From a virus, in the IMG/VR virus record IMGVR_UViG_3300049728_000159, positions 1-64,000 of that record: a stretch of DNA of 64,000 nucleotides; one strand, written 5' to 3'. How positions within the stretch are numbered: the first letter of the stretch is position 1; each line of letters starts with the position of its first letter. Made by a program: the position numbers and the translations under genes. Below are positions 57,215 to 64,000 of this stretch, piece by piece. The notes under the pieces were generated by a model that saw only the letters and a list, made by a program, of their open reading frames with translations, made no database searches and had not been told where the DNA came from.

Positions 57215-57418
57215 TTGCGAAGCAGCCATCAAGGAACCAAAAAATGATTCTCGTGTGCAGCCACACAACTTTGGGTTAACACGCAAGGATGTAAGCGCAA
57301 TTCTCGCCATTCTTGCCGCTGACATATGAAGCGGCAAAGCCTTTTCCATTTGAACTTCGTACTTCTGAAGTTCCTTGCCGATGGTCATTGGGTTGATAAT
57401 CGTTAATTCGTTTGCCAT
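57215..57418 (-). pseudogene. truncated recT (N-terminal fragment)
   Basis: From ATG 57418 (AAAGGAGAAAT upstream) the first 68 codons match the start of RecT-type annealing proteins: KALPLHMSAARMARIALTSL, then LCGCTRESFFGSLMAAS. It breaks off where RecT continues with LGLEPG and runs on to 57164 inside tRNA-Ser. RecT anneals single strands in phage recombination; this piece cannot be complete. Confidence 0.7.
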
Positions 57419-57430
57419 ATTTCTCCTTTT

Positions 57431-57595
57431 TTAGTGCTTGAAAATGATTACGATTCCCCACACAACTAGAATAATAGCGCAGAAAATGGTGGTTCCGTTA
57501 ACGTAACGACGCGGTACAGTGGATGAACGGTACTCGTGGGAGTGGTCGTACATCGGGTCGGTTCGGTTGGTCCAGGAGCCGTTGCGGAGTGTCAT
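57431..57595 (-). CDS. small membrane protein
   Basis: 54 residues; ATG overlaps the upstream stop (ATGA). Polar N-terminus and one C-terminal transmembrane helix (IFCAIILVVWGIVIIF). The recT fragment begins 12 bases after its stop. Confidence 0.6.
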   Translation of the reverse strand: MTLRNGSWTNRTDPMYDHSHEYRSSTVPRRYVNGTTIFCAIILVVWGIVIIFKH

Positions 57596-57825
57596 CGGGT
57601 GGCCTTGATCTCGCGGATGAGTAGCCGCGCTTGCGTAGAAGTTTCGCCCATATCCATAGAGCAGTGGAGATCCAGAACTGCTTTCAGCGCCTTTAGTAGC
57701 GCATCCTCCCTGGCACGTGCTTTGGCATAGGGCGTAACGGCCTCGTCGGGATCGGCGTCGTCTGCTTGGTAGTAGCCATGGCCGGTCGCATCGATCATCA
57801 GTTTGTCGAGACGTTCAACTGGCAT
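57592..57825 (-). CDS. small hypothetical protein
   Basis: 77 residues from ATG 57825, overlapping the upstream gene by 11 bases. Acidic loop then a helical half (REDALLKALKAVLDLH). No motif. Confidence 0.58.
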   Translation of the reverse strand: MPVERLDKLMIDATGHGYYQADDADPDEAVTPYAKARAREDALLKALKAVLDLHCSMDMGETSTQARLLIREIKATR

Positions 57826-58000
57826 TGCGGTCCTCCCTTTGTACGATGTGATTCCACTGCACAAGTCCGCGCATCATGGGATCATCGATGGTCTTCACTG
57901 CGTCTGTTAGGAGTTTGATTCCTACAGGACAGAGATTAAATACGTCCTCTCTGCACCGTTGGCATTCGTCAAGATGAGAGTGGAAGTCGTCACCAATCAC
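57815..58000 (-). CDS. small Cys-motif protein
   Basis: 61 residues from GTG 58000, which overlaps the stop of the tiny membrane gene (GTGA). H-x3-DECQRCRED and a later Cys give an anti-sigma-like or zinc-like H-x-n-C-x2-C pattern. In the sequence as given, the upstream gene also reads into this frame because of an 11-base duplication. Confidence 0.55.
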   Translation of the reverse strand: MIGDDFHSHLDECQRCREDVFNLCPVGIKLLTDAVKTIDDPMMRGLVQWNHIVQREDRNAS

Positions 58001-58101
58001 AGCGCACCCTTCTTCCCCCGGCACAGGCCGGAGACGTAGACAAAGATAACGACAGCCACGGCCAACATGGTGGGCGCGGACAGGACTAGTAGAGCAGTCA
58101 T
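57997..58101 (-). CDS. tiny membrane protein
   Basis: 34 residues, mostly one transmembrane helix (LAVAVVIFVYVSGLC) with a basic end. Its ATG would overlap the upstream gene's stop (ATGA) if the 11-base duplication were single, and its TGA overlaps the next GTG. Confidence 0.5.
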   Translation of the reverse strand: MTALLVLSAPTMLAVAVVIFVYVSGLCRGKKGAL

Positions 58102-58399
58102 TTCGCCTCACTTTTGGTACGGGTTGGGTACGGGTTGGGGCCAGCTTCGCCGCGTTAGCTAGGGCGACAACAATAACGTCCTGAGCGTGTTTTACATCGT
58201 CGTCGCCATCGGTTCCCCACATTTCCCTGCGCGAATAATTGGCGAGGTAACCCCGCGCCTCTTTCAGCGCCTTTACCAGTTCCTCGTGTGAGGCTTGCAG
58301 GGCGTTAAATTCGCCGGGCATATGATTAAGGCAAATCCACTTTCCGCCAATCACTTGTCCAGTAGATGCACAACCTTCTTTGTGATAAGAGCAGCTCAC
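58098..58399 (-). pseudogene. small gene extended by an 11-base duplication
   Basis: From GTG 58399 (overlapping the upstream stop, GTGA): SCSYHKEGCA ... ICLNHMPG zinc-like start and helical middle. With one copy of GGTACGGGTTG the frame would end KSEAK at TGA 58098-58100, overlapping the next ATG. With two copies it reads through to 57815. The single-copy version is probably ancestral. Confidence 0.5.
58116..58137 (+). repeat. 11-base tandem duplication
   Basis: GGTACGGGTTG twice in a row (58116-58126, 58127-58137) inside a minus-strand gene. Eleven is not a multiple of three, so it shifts the frame. Confidence 0.88.
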
Positions 58400-58563
58400 A
58401 GTTCCCCTTTTCTGCGCTCAGCCTTGCGGCGTTCCTGCCCGAGCCAGCGCGTATCACGAATGATGATAGCCTCCATGAATCGATCCAGAGGGACAATTCC
58501 AAACGCAGCGTTCCAGGACTTCTGACAGGCTTTGCAACGCTGCTGGAATTGCATATAGCTCAT
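58396..58563 (-). CDS. small basic Cys-motif protein
   Basis: 55 residues from ATG 58563, overlapping the upstream stop (ATGA). CKACQKSW near residue 10 and an Arg/Lys-rich end (RRKAERRKGEL). Possibly nucleic-acid binding. Confidence 0.55.
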   Translation of the reverse strand: MSYMQFQQRCKACQKSWNAAFGIVPLDRFMEAIIIRDTRWLGQERRKAERRKGEL

Positions 58564-58865
58564 TGGATAGTTGGCTCTTTCTCTGGGACAGTGAGATCCA
58601 CTGTTGGCTTCCCAAACTCCACTCCGATCACGAGAACTCGAACCCAGCCGCATTCTGAGATGCAGGGTTTCGCCGCAAACAAACTCTCTAGACTCGCACA
58701 GATTGGTCCGGTTTGGGGAGCCTCTCCGACCTCATGCTGGAAATCAACAGCACACATGTATCCTGACTTCACTTGGCCAGGATACCCGGTCACCTTGTAC
58801 TCTTTCCCATCAGTAGCGGTGACCCACTTCTGCCCATTCTCATCGATTCTGAACAACTCGTCCAT
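58560..58865 (-). CDS. hypothetical protein
   Basis: 101 residues from ATG 58865 with AAAGGAG upstream. Beta-rich. No motif. The 109 bases upstream (58866-58974) hold no promoter copy that I can see. Confidence 0.58.
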   Translation of the reverse strand: MDELFRIDENGQKWVTATDGKEYKVTGYPGQVKSGYMCAVDFQHEVGEAPQTGPICASLESLFAAKPCISECGWVRVLVIGVEFGKPTVDLTVPEKEPTIQ

Positions 58866-58974
58866 ATGCTCCTTTGGCGAACCGCAGTCAGCCGCTTGGT
58901 CCTGGACCACAACTCCCGGATGTTAGCCTTCGACTGTACTTGTGAGCACCCTGCGGTCCCTCGATGCAATCCTG

Positions 58975-59270
58975 CTAGTTGGTTACACGATAAAGCCGAA
59001 CACAGAAGTCTTCCCAAAGTTCGGGATTGTCATTGACTCGGCTGTCGTACTCATCCTTGCCATTGTAGGTGTCAAGGTAGAGTTGATATAGATGCGATCA
59101 GCGGTCATCAGCTTGCTGTGTTTCAATCCGGTCAACTTCTTGGCCAGATCGAGAACCTCTCTCCGAACCTCTTTTTTGTCGGTCTTGAGATTGCTCTCTC
59201 CATGATCTACAGCAATCATTGTGGCGGCAAAGCGAATAACGGAATTCGACGAAAGTGAACTAAAGTCCAT
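58975..59270 (-). pseudogene. small gene with a probable frameshift near its end
   Basis: From ATG 59270 (AGGAG upstream; ATG 59393 with GGAGG also possible) the frame reads naturally to about 59085, then turns to poor sequence ending at 58983. The neighbouring frame reads LYLDTYNGKDEYDSRVND and NPELWEDFCVRLYRVTN, stopping at 58975, which looks like the true C-terminus. A one-base indel near CGCATCTATATC would join them. Confidence 0.5.
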
Positions 59271-59426
59271 GGGAAACTCCTGGTGATCAATTTTACTGCT
59301 TTGCCTCTGATACTGGGTTTTTCCAGGACCTTCTATATTTCCATACAAGTACATTCTCACCGATTCAACGCTGCATTCTGGTCCACCACCCATTTCAGCC
59401 TCCTCATCTCGGGAACAGTTCTTCGC

Positions 59427-59633
59427 TCACCATTTGTCGTCGGATCTCTCTGCACAGGTGTCAAAATGAACTCTAACAGGATCAGAACCACGAGTCATGT
59501 GGTCGATGGGCATCTTCTTCCCATTGGGAGTTTCCCACCACTCTATCTCTTCTCCGCAATCCCGACAAGTGGCATCGTCCAGGAAAGTGTATCCGGCTGC
59601 TTTGAGGTCATCAAATGTTTTGGGAAAGGGCAT
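59427..59633 (-). CDS. small zinc-motif protein
   Basis: 68 residues, AAGGAAAG site. CRDCGEEIEWWETPNGKKMP and H-x4-C near the end follow a common small phage zinc protein layout. Function unknown. Confidence 0.65.
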   Translation of the reverse strand: MPFPKTFDDLKAAGYTFLDDATCRDCGEEIEWWETPNGKKMPIDHMTRGSDPVRVHFDTCAERSDDKW

Positions 59634-59641
59634 GACTTTCC

Positions 59642-59926
59642 TTAGCTGAGAACGACTGTTGTAGCATCAGACTGCTGTTTTGGAACGTAAGGCTCCATCT
59701 CAGCATTACATTGCACACAAATCAGTCTATCGTTGATGTGAAGGTCGTGATTTGACTGCACTCGATAACGGCACACACAACATTCCCAGACATACATCTC
59801 CCTCTCCGTGGGTTGGCGCAGCTTCTTCCATACCCATTGCGCCAAATAGACTCCTGAGATCACTCCAAATCCTAAGAAGAGACCGGCCAACCCGCAAACT
59901 AGGAGAATGAGCACCACGTATTCCAC
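59642..59926 (-). CDS. membrane protein with cytoplasmic zinc ribbon
   Basis: 94 residues from GTG 59926. Transmembrane helix at about 4-30 (LILLVCGLAGLFLGFGVISG), then CCVC and CVQC forming a zinc ribbon. Two bases after the upstream stop. Confidence 0.62.
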   Translation of the reverse strand: MEYVVLILLVCGLAGLFLGFGVISGVYLAQWVWKKLRQPTEREMYVWECCVCRYRVQSNHDLHINDRLICVQCNAEMEPYVPKQQSDATTVVLS

Positions 59927-59928
59927 CT

Positions 59929-60201
59929 CTACTGTTCGGTTGTTGGAGCGGGAGGAGGAGTGTGGACCAGATGCGAAGCATCTTCAGTCAGGGAATACGG
60001 ATGACCCTCCGGAATTCCGAGCTCTTCGCGGACATAGGCCAGGGCGTCCTGCAGATGACCGGTCAAGCGATTCAGTTCGGACTGAGCCGAGGCCTGGTAG
60101 TCGAGGACTTTCTTCTGTAGGAGGGCGACATACTTCTGTTGGGAGGGTGACAGCTTGACCTTTTCAGGTGGGCCAATAGGTACGACTGGTGTGGTCGACA
60201 T
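59929..60201 (-). CDS. small helical hypothetical protein
   Basis: 90 residues with GAGGATAAT upstream. Coiled-coil-like middle (QQKYVALLQKKVLDYQASA) and Pro-rich end. No family recognised. Confidence 0.6.
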   Translation of the reverse strand: MSTTPVVPIGPPEKVKLSPSQQKYVALLQKKVLDYQASAQSELNRLTGHLQDALAYVREELGIPEGHPYSLTEDASHLVHTPPPAPTTEQ

Positions 60202-60261
60202 TTTGGATTATCCTCAGTTTGATTTGTAGAGCAACGGCTCCATCGCTATGATACTGGGGAT

Positions 60262-60432
60262 TCAAGTTTTTAAGGTTTTCTTCTTTTCCTTTTCAGTGAT
60301 GATCCGTTCAGCCCATTGAATGTAATATCCAGCGTCACGATTGTACTGAAAATTCTTTCCAGCGTTTCGGCAAGCAAGCTCCAATGCCAGCTTGTATATC
60401 TCCTTCGTGGGCTGAATCATCTTCCGCCGCAT
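60262..60432 (-). CDS. small basic hypothetical protein
   Basis: 56 residues from ATG 60432 with GAGGA upstream. Helical, Lys/Arg-rich (MRRKMIQPTKEIY, AGYYIQWAERIITEKEKKK). The 60 bases on either side hold no other signal. Confidence 0.58.
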   Translation of the reverse strand: MRRKMIQPTKEIYKLALELACRNAGKNFQYNRDAGYYIQWAERIITEKEKKKTLKT

Positions 60433-60488
60433 GACTGAGATTCCTCCATGCGTTTGCCCAATACTGCCAAACTCAGAAAATGGCCAAT

Positions 60489-61343
60489 TTATAGAGTTCT
60501 GAATCTGGTTTTGATTTCACGCACTGTGTCTGTGAACCCGTGATTGGCAGTGATAATTCCCGGCTCGTAACAAAGACCACGAGCGAGCAGATCGTAAGTT
60601 TCGACAATGCGTGCACCAGGAATTACCTTGCCCTCAGCATCATGGTCCCTACCCAGCAGCCAGATGTGGTCGGCAATCGAGACAGCCGCTGTGACGTCGT
60701 GAGTGACAATGATAACAGTGTTGTCCTCACGCAAGTTTGCTGCCTCCTGAATAGTCTCCATGATGGTTTCAATGGCAATCAGATCAAGTCCAGAAAAAGG
60801 TTCATCCATGAGAATGAATCTCTCTTTGCAGATGATCATTTGGAGAATGGCAACCCGCTGGCGCTGACCGCCAGAAAGCTGACAGGGATAGAGATCTTTC
60901 TTGTCAAGCAACCCGAACTTGTCCAGGTGAGTGAGGACCGTATCCTTGGCTGTTGCACGATTCTGTTCATGAGCGAGCGCCGGCAACATCAGGTTGCCAA
61001 ATACCGAACGATGCTCGAACAGAGGGTAGTTCTGAGCCACAACTCCGACTTCTCCAGCAGACACGGGATGAAAGGTTCCGTCGTATTTGCCAGTCTCTGC
61101 TCCATTAGCAAGAAGAACCTGTCCGCTGGTGGGGTCATGCAGGCCAGCCAGAAGACGAAGCAACTGAGTCTTACCAACTCCGGATGGGCCAAGGAATCCG
61201 ACAATTTGACCTGTCGTTCTGCCAGGAATGTAGATATCCTTGATCTCAGCACATACTCCCTTGAGAATTGGCTTCGGCCCAAAATTCAGACACAAATTAT
61301 CCAATTTCAAGAGTGTCTCTTTGTACTCATACTGAACGAACAT
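60489..61343 (-). CDS. ABC importer ATPase (nitrate/sulfonate/taurine-type)
   Basis: 284 residues with all ATPase motifs: Walker A GPSGVGKT (52-59), Q-loop VVAQNYPLF, signature LSGGQ (156-160), Walker B FILMDEP (176-182) and the switch His in VIIVTHDV. Powers the permease encoded two genes upstream. The nucleotide-binding domain resembles TauB/SsuB types. Last gene of the three-gene operon. No solute-binding protein is seen in the window. Confidence 0.9.
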   Translation of the reverse strand: MFVQYEYKETLLKLDNLCLNFGPKPILKGVCAEIKDIYIPGRTTGQIVGFLGPSGVGKTQLLRLLAGLHDPTSGQVLLANGAETGKYDGTFHPVSAGEVGVVAQNYPLFEHRSVFGNLMLPALAHEQNRATAKDTVLTHLDKFGLLDKKDLYPCQLSGGQRQRVAILQMIICKERFILMDEPFSGLDLIAIETIMETIQEAANLREDNTVIIVTHDVTAAVSIADHIWLLGRDHDAEGKVIPGARIVETYDLLARGLCYEPGIITANHGFTDTVREIKTRFRTL

Positions 61344-61345
61344 TC

Positions 61346-61624
61346 CTACTCCTCTGACTTGGATTCAATCTCGATTGTCTTCTCTATGAGCATTCCACAG
61401 CCCAAGCAGGTGTTGATGTAGAACTTGTCGATGCTATCGTCGACATACTCAATCTCGTTGGTCATCTCCCACTTGTTGGGGTCAAAGGTGTGCCGGTGCC
61501 CGGGATACTTCTTGTTGATGAGCGTGTGTCCCATGGAGACCAGGCCGCCAACAGCGGTCATGATGATCCAAAATGCACCAGAGCCAAAATCCAGGTGAAG
61601 AAACTGCTGCATGAGAGGGTTCAT
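61346..61624 (-). CDS. small membrane protein of the ABC operon
   Basis: 92 residues. One or two hydrophobic segments near the N-terminus (FWIIMTAVGGLVSMGHTLI) and a charged tail with C-LGCG-type Cys pair (CLGCGML). Overlaps the permease by 4 bases and lies 2 bases before the ATPase, so it is part of the transporter operon. Not a known subunit; could be an accessory factor. Confidence 0.65.
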   Translation of the reverse strand: MNPLMQQFLHLDFGSGAFWIIMTAVGGLVSMGHTLINKKYPGHRHTFDPNKWEMTNEIEYVDDSIDKFYINTCLGCGMLIEKTIEIESKSEE

Positions 61625-62409
61625 TTGTTATTCTCCAGTACAAGATTGGCATATGGGCATACCAGACTCTTCAGCCAGCCGAGAACGAAGTCTTGGAGCA
61701 AGCCAAGGACCAGGATGATTATCTGAATGGCCATGATTTCGGATAGATGGAAATACTTGTTTTGGGTCATCAGCATCGCGCCAATTCCACCCTCCGAACG
61801 GCTCATGCCCTCAATCATGGAGAGCATCATCCAGCCGATGGCCGCGTTCTGCCTGAGTACATCGAAGGCTTTGTCGAACTGACCGAGGATGACCGCCTCA
61901 TAGAGAGTCCGCCAGGGTCCCATGTGAAGGACTCGACATAGATCGTACTTCTCCTTGGGAACGGAATTGATCACATCCACCATGCCAGTCACGAAGAAGA
62001 CCGAGACTGAGAATACCAGGAGAGACAACTTGAGTTGGTGACCTGAGTTCGTCATCAGGGTGAAGAAGAATGTCAACCCGACCATGCTCAGAAATCTCAG
62101 CTTGCCTATCATCTGAATGGCAGGTCGGAAGAGGGGCACGGTGCCGAGATAAGCCATGACCAGAGAGAGGAGCGAGGCCACCAGGAGAGCCTGGAAGTTG
62201 AGCGTGAGGCTCGTTATGAGTTCCAGGGCCAAACCCTGCTGCCATAGGTCACCCATGGCGCTGAGGACATCCTGAGGCTTTGGAAGGAACACGAAGGGTG
62301 AAGTCACCCACACTGCTGCAAAGATCGCAATCTCGACCACTATCATAGCCGAAACAGTTCTCTTGTCGAGTTTCCCGTTAGGGGTGATCATTCTTTTGAC
62401 GACGTGCAT
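61621..62409 (-). CDS. ABC importer permease (SsuC/TauC-like)
   Basis: 262 residues with about six transmembrane helices and a cytoplasmic loop YEAVILGQFDKAFDVLRQNAAIGWMM, which is the EAA-loop region that touches the ATPase. Resembles permeases for nitrate, sulfonates or other small anions. GGAGAAAC precedes the ATG, and a long hairpin leader with promoter copy 15 lies upstream. Substrate cannot be told from sequence. Confidence 0.85.
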   Translation of the reverse strand: MHVVKRMITPNGKLDKRTVSAMIVVEIAIFAAVWVTSPFVFLPKPQDVLSAMGDLWQQGLALELITSLTLNFQALLVASLLSLVMAYLGTVPLFRPAIQMIGKLRFLSMVGLTFFFTLMTNSGHQLKLSLLVFSVSVFFVTGMVDVINSVPKEKYDLCRVLHMGPWRTLYEAVILGQFDKAFDVLRQNAAIGWMMLSMIEGMSRSEGGIGAMLMTQNKYFHLSEIMAIQIIILVLGLLQDFVLGWLKSLVCPYANLVLENNK

Positions 62410-62427
62410 TGTTTCTCCATTGACGAA

Positions 62428-62518
62428 TCTACAACAGAAAGCACCCTCATACCCTCCGCCTCATGAGTTTTGAGCCTAAGCTCGCACGGTACTCTTTGAG
62501 AATGCTTTCTGTTGTAGA
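62428..62518 (-). promoter_or_regulatory. 16-pair hairpin leader of the ABC operon
   Basis: TCTACAACAGAAAGCA and its perfect reverse complement lie at 62428-62443 and 62503-62518, enclosing 59 bases that can form smaller stems (GAGC/GCTC, CTC/GAG, UACC/GGUA). The promoter's expected start (about 62516) is at the base of the stem, so the RNA would begin with the hairpin. Could be a riboswitch-like sensor or a 5' stabiliser. The permease ribosome site lies just outside the stem. Confidence 0.7.
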
Positions 62519-62522
62519 CTCG

Positions 62523-62551
62523 ATCTACCGACTCAGCAATGAGATCGGTTA
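62523..62551 (-). promoter_or_regulatory. phage promoter motif, copy 15 (minus strand)
   Basis: On the minus strand: TAACCG (62551-62546), 17 bases, GTAGAT (62528-62523). TAA doubles as the stop of the 62.5-62.8 kb gene. Drives the ABC operon through the hairpin leader. Confidence 0.8.
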
Positions 62552-62842
62552 ACGACTCTTTTTGGTGGCAGCGATCCCTTTGTCCAGCATGGCATGAACC
62601 GGAGCATGATAGAGTTGACGCATGGCCTTGAGAGGATCCATGTCATCAGTGTCATCTTCCAACTTCTGAAACCAGGCTTTCACTCCTGTGAGCGCAGCCA
62701 GCTGGGCTTCACTTCCATTCACGAGACGGACAATCTCTTCCGCCGCGCTCTTGCTGGAATAGACCGCGATGACGCGTCCTCCAAGGAGCCCAGCCATACC
62801 AGTTACAATCTCCCTGGAGGATTCATTCAAGTGAAGTTTCAT
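62549..62842 (-). CDS. small hypothetical protein
   Basis: 97 residues, helical, with Gly-rich turn (GMAGLLGGRVIAVY). ATG lies one base after the upstream stop. Its TAA stop is part of promoter copy 15. No family recognised. Confidence 0.6.
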   Translation of the reverse strand: MKLHLNESSREIVTGMAGLLGGRVIAVYSSKSAAEEIVRLVNGSEAQLAALTGVKAWFQKLEDDTDDMDPLKAMRQLYHAPVHAMLDKGIAATKKSR

Positions 62843-62843
62843 G

Positions 62844-63800
62844 CTACAACCTGTCCAGTGCTGCCATGGCCTGAGCCACAGCCGGTTGATAGAGCACAGT
62901 CCGATTGGCAGTCTTCAGGAACCGAGCTTCGTCAGTCTTGAGCATCAGCAGCTGGGAGATCATGACGTCCTGATTAGGAGTCCATTCGGATGGATGAGCG
63001 CAATACCGGAACTTGGGCTTCCCTTCCTCGATCAATTCGACATTCCCTGACCGCCCCTTCTTGATGCGGTAGATCTTGTCATTGACTTCGGTTTCGAAGT
63101 ATCCGTGCATCTGGTACTGAAGGATCTGTGCGTCCGTAAGAAGAGCGATCAACAGATCCTCTGCACGAGTCTCTGCAGCCTTCTCTTCCTCTTCACGCAA
63201 CTGCTGGGCAGCCAGCCTTGTAGCCTTCTGTTCCTCCGACTCGTGATAGGCAGGAGAAACATTGACATACTGCCAGTTGACCTGATCCGGAGTGCAAACA
63301 TAATCGTTGGTGACGATCACGTTCCCCACATAATTCTGGTAGTTCTGGACCATCATGTTCTGGTACTGTTGCATGTAGTTCTGATAGTTGTACTTGACGT
63401 TGACGACCGATGCTTCTGCCGGAGTGTACTCATAGTTGCCCAGGTTGTAATAGTACACATAGTTGCTGGCATTGGTGGTCGTTATGGTCGGGTAATCGAT
63501 CTTGTAGTTCATGGTTACCACCGATTGACCTGATCCGACTCCATAATCCCATCCGGTATAGTAGGGATGAGAATTGTTAGTCGCAACGAGATCCAGACCA
63601 GCCCAGTTGGGGTCAGCATCAGGCCCTGCATACGGACCTCCTGGAGGAAGTTCCCAACTCGAAGCTACACACATGTCCAGAGGAACAGTGAGAGGAGCGA
63701 GGGTAGCTCGATTGGGTGCGGTGGTGGCAGTTCCATCCGTGAGCATGAGCGGAAAGGGAGTGGGATTGTATCCGTGAGTGACTGCTTCGGCGTTAGGCAT
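62844..63800 (-). CDS. hypothetical protein with conserved C-terminal domain
   Basis: 318 residues. The first 60% is Asn/Tyr/Thr-rich and low complexity. The C-terminal part (TRLAAQQLREEEEKAAETRA, HGYFETEVNDKIYRIKKGRSG, CAHPSEWTPNQDVMISQ, LMLKTDEARFLKTAN) matches a domain I recall in many phage proteins of unknown role. ATG overlaps the upstream stop (TAATG). Confidence 0.68.
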   Translation of the reverse strand: MPNAEAVTHGYNPTPFPLMLTDGTATTAPNRATLAPLTVPLDMCVASSWELPPGGPYAGPDADPNWAGLDLVATNNSHPYYTGWDYGVGSGQSVVTMNYKIDYPTITTTNASNYVYYYNLGNYEYTPAEASVVNVKYNYQNYMQQYQNMMVQNYQNYVGNVIVTNDYVCTPDQVNWQYVNVSPAYHESEEQKATRLAAQQLREEEEKAAETRAEDLLIALLTDAQILQYQMHGYFETEVNDKIYRIKKGRSGNVELIEEGKPKFRYCAHPSEWTPNQDVMISQLLMLKTDEARFLKTANRTVLYQPAVAQAMAALDRL

Positions 63801-64000
63801 TAGGCATTCCCCGGAGTGATTCCTCTGAAGCGTTCCATGATGCTCTTCCTGGGCGTCCTCTTCTTCGCTGAAGGATCGCTGGGAGTGATAGGAGTGATGG
63901 GATCGTCGTCATCCCTGGATTTCTTTGGAGGCCATCCGTTCTGGTCAGATGGAACATACATCTCCAGAGCGATAACCGTCTTCAGACTGGACTGCCGGCC
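63800..64000 (-). CDS. C-terminal end of a gene leaving the window
   Basis: 66 codons read in from the right edge and stop at TAA 63800-63802, overlapping the next ATG. Contains an acidic/Pro run (DDDDPITPITPSDPS) then a basic segment (KKRTPRKSIMERFRG). Identity not recognisable from this piece. Confidence 0.6.
   Translation of the reverse strand, partial: GRQSSLKTVIALEMYVPSDQNGWPPKKSRDDDDPITPITPSDPSAKKRTPRKSIMERFRGITPGNA

Noticed and set aside
62428-62518. MITE-type transposon with 16-base inverted ends
   Set aside because: No target-site duplication flanks it, and it lies exactly between a promoter copy and the gene it serves, which fits an RNA leader.
1-64000. CRISPR array or prophage attachment repeats
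   Set aside because: No regularly spaced repeat family was seen; the only tight repeats are the 17-base and 11-base tandem pairs.

Overview
The window reads as one arm of the genome of a large tailed bacteriophage. Genes are short, tightly packed and mostly uncharacterised, with stop and start codons overlapping (ATGA, GTGA, TAATG). Alongside them are phage-type nucleotide, DNA-replication and RNA-repair enzymes, a tRNA cluster, homing endonucleases and inteins. No capsid, tail, terminase or polymerase gene is visible, so this is an accessory/metabolic section. The host cannot be named; several predicted secreted proteins have bacterial signal peptides ending in A-Q.

Layout. 0-9.9 kb: RNA ligase, a pyruvyl-transferase/glycosyltransferase pair, a papain-like protein, a GGDEF-like/HAD fusion and a CCA-adding enzyme. 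9.9-15.2 kb: a TnpB nuclease gene overlapping an SNF2-type helicase gene that carries two inteins. 15.2-32 kb: small genes with a thymidylate-synthase-family enzyme whose selectivity residue points to dCMP, a dUTPase, a cREC-type protein, an S4-domain protein and many small zinc-binding proteins; a TnpB remnant is joined to an HNH remnant at 25 kb. 32-36.7 kb: an NAD-dependent DNA ligase split into two genes, with one homing endonuclease between the halves and a paralogue after the second half. 38-43 kb: a cassette of J-domain/pseudokinase, vWA-like, TPM-membrane and PspA-like proteins. 44-53 kb: adenylosuccinate-synthetase-family enzyme, a minus-strand trio, a Toprim protein and a DUF932 protein. 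55.2-57.2 kb: tRNA cluster made only of class II tRNAs (all five Leu anticodons, Tyr, Ser) plus a candidate circularly permuted tRNA. 57.2-60.4 kb: minus-strand run of small overlapping genes starting beside a truncated recT. 60.5-64 kb: a minus-strand ABC-importer operon behind a long hairpin leader, then phage genes leaving the window.

Shared control. A bipartite element, TAACCG, exactly 17 bases, then GTAGA plus one base, occurs 15 times (14 plus-strand, 1 minus-strand; one copy reads TAACCT). In seven copies an ATG follows the second hexamer after exactly 6 bases and begins a plausible gene. This looks like a dedicated phage promoter that often makes leaderless or nearly leaderless mRNA. 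In several copies the TAA of TAACCG is also the stop codon of the upstream gene.

Themes. (1) RNA repair and tRNA supply: RNA ligase, CCA enzyme, cREC protein, tRNA cluster and permuted tRNA. (2) Nucleotide remodelling: dUTPase, dCMP-type TS-family enzyme, PurA/PurZ-family enzyme, deoxyribonucleotidase-like HAD domain. (3) Envelope functions: ABC importer, TPM/PspA cassette, secreted small proteins, surface-sugar enzymes. (4) Heavy invasion by selfish elements. Several accessory genes look frameshifted (16.2, 25.4, 26.5, 45.9, 58.1, 59.1 kb); decay and sequence error cannot be told apart from sequence alone. No stretch over 300 bases is left without a proposed feature.
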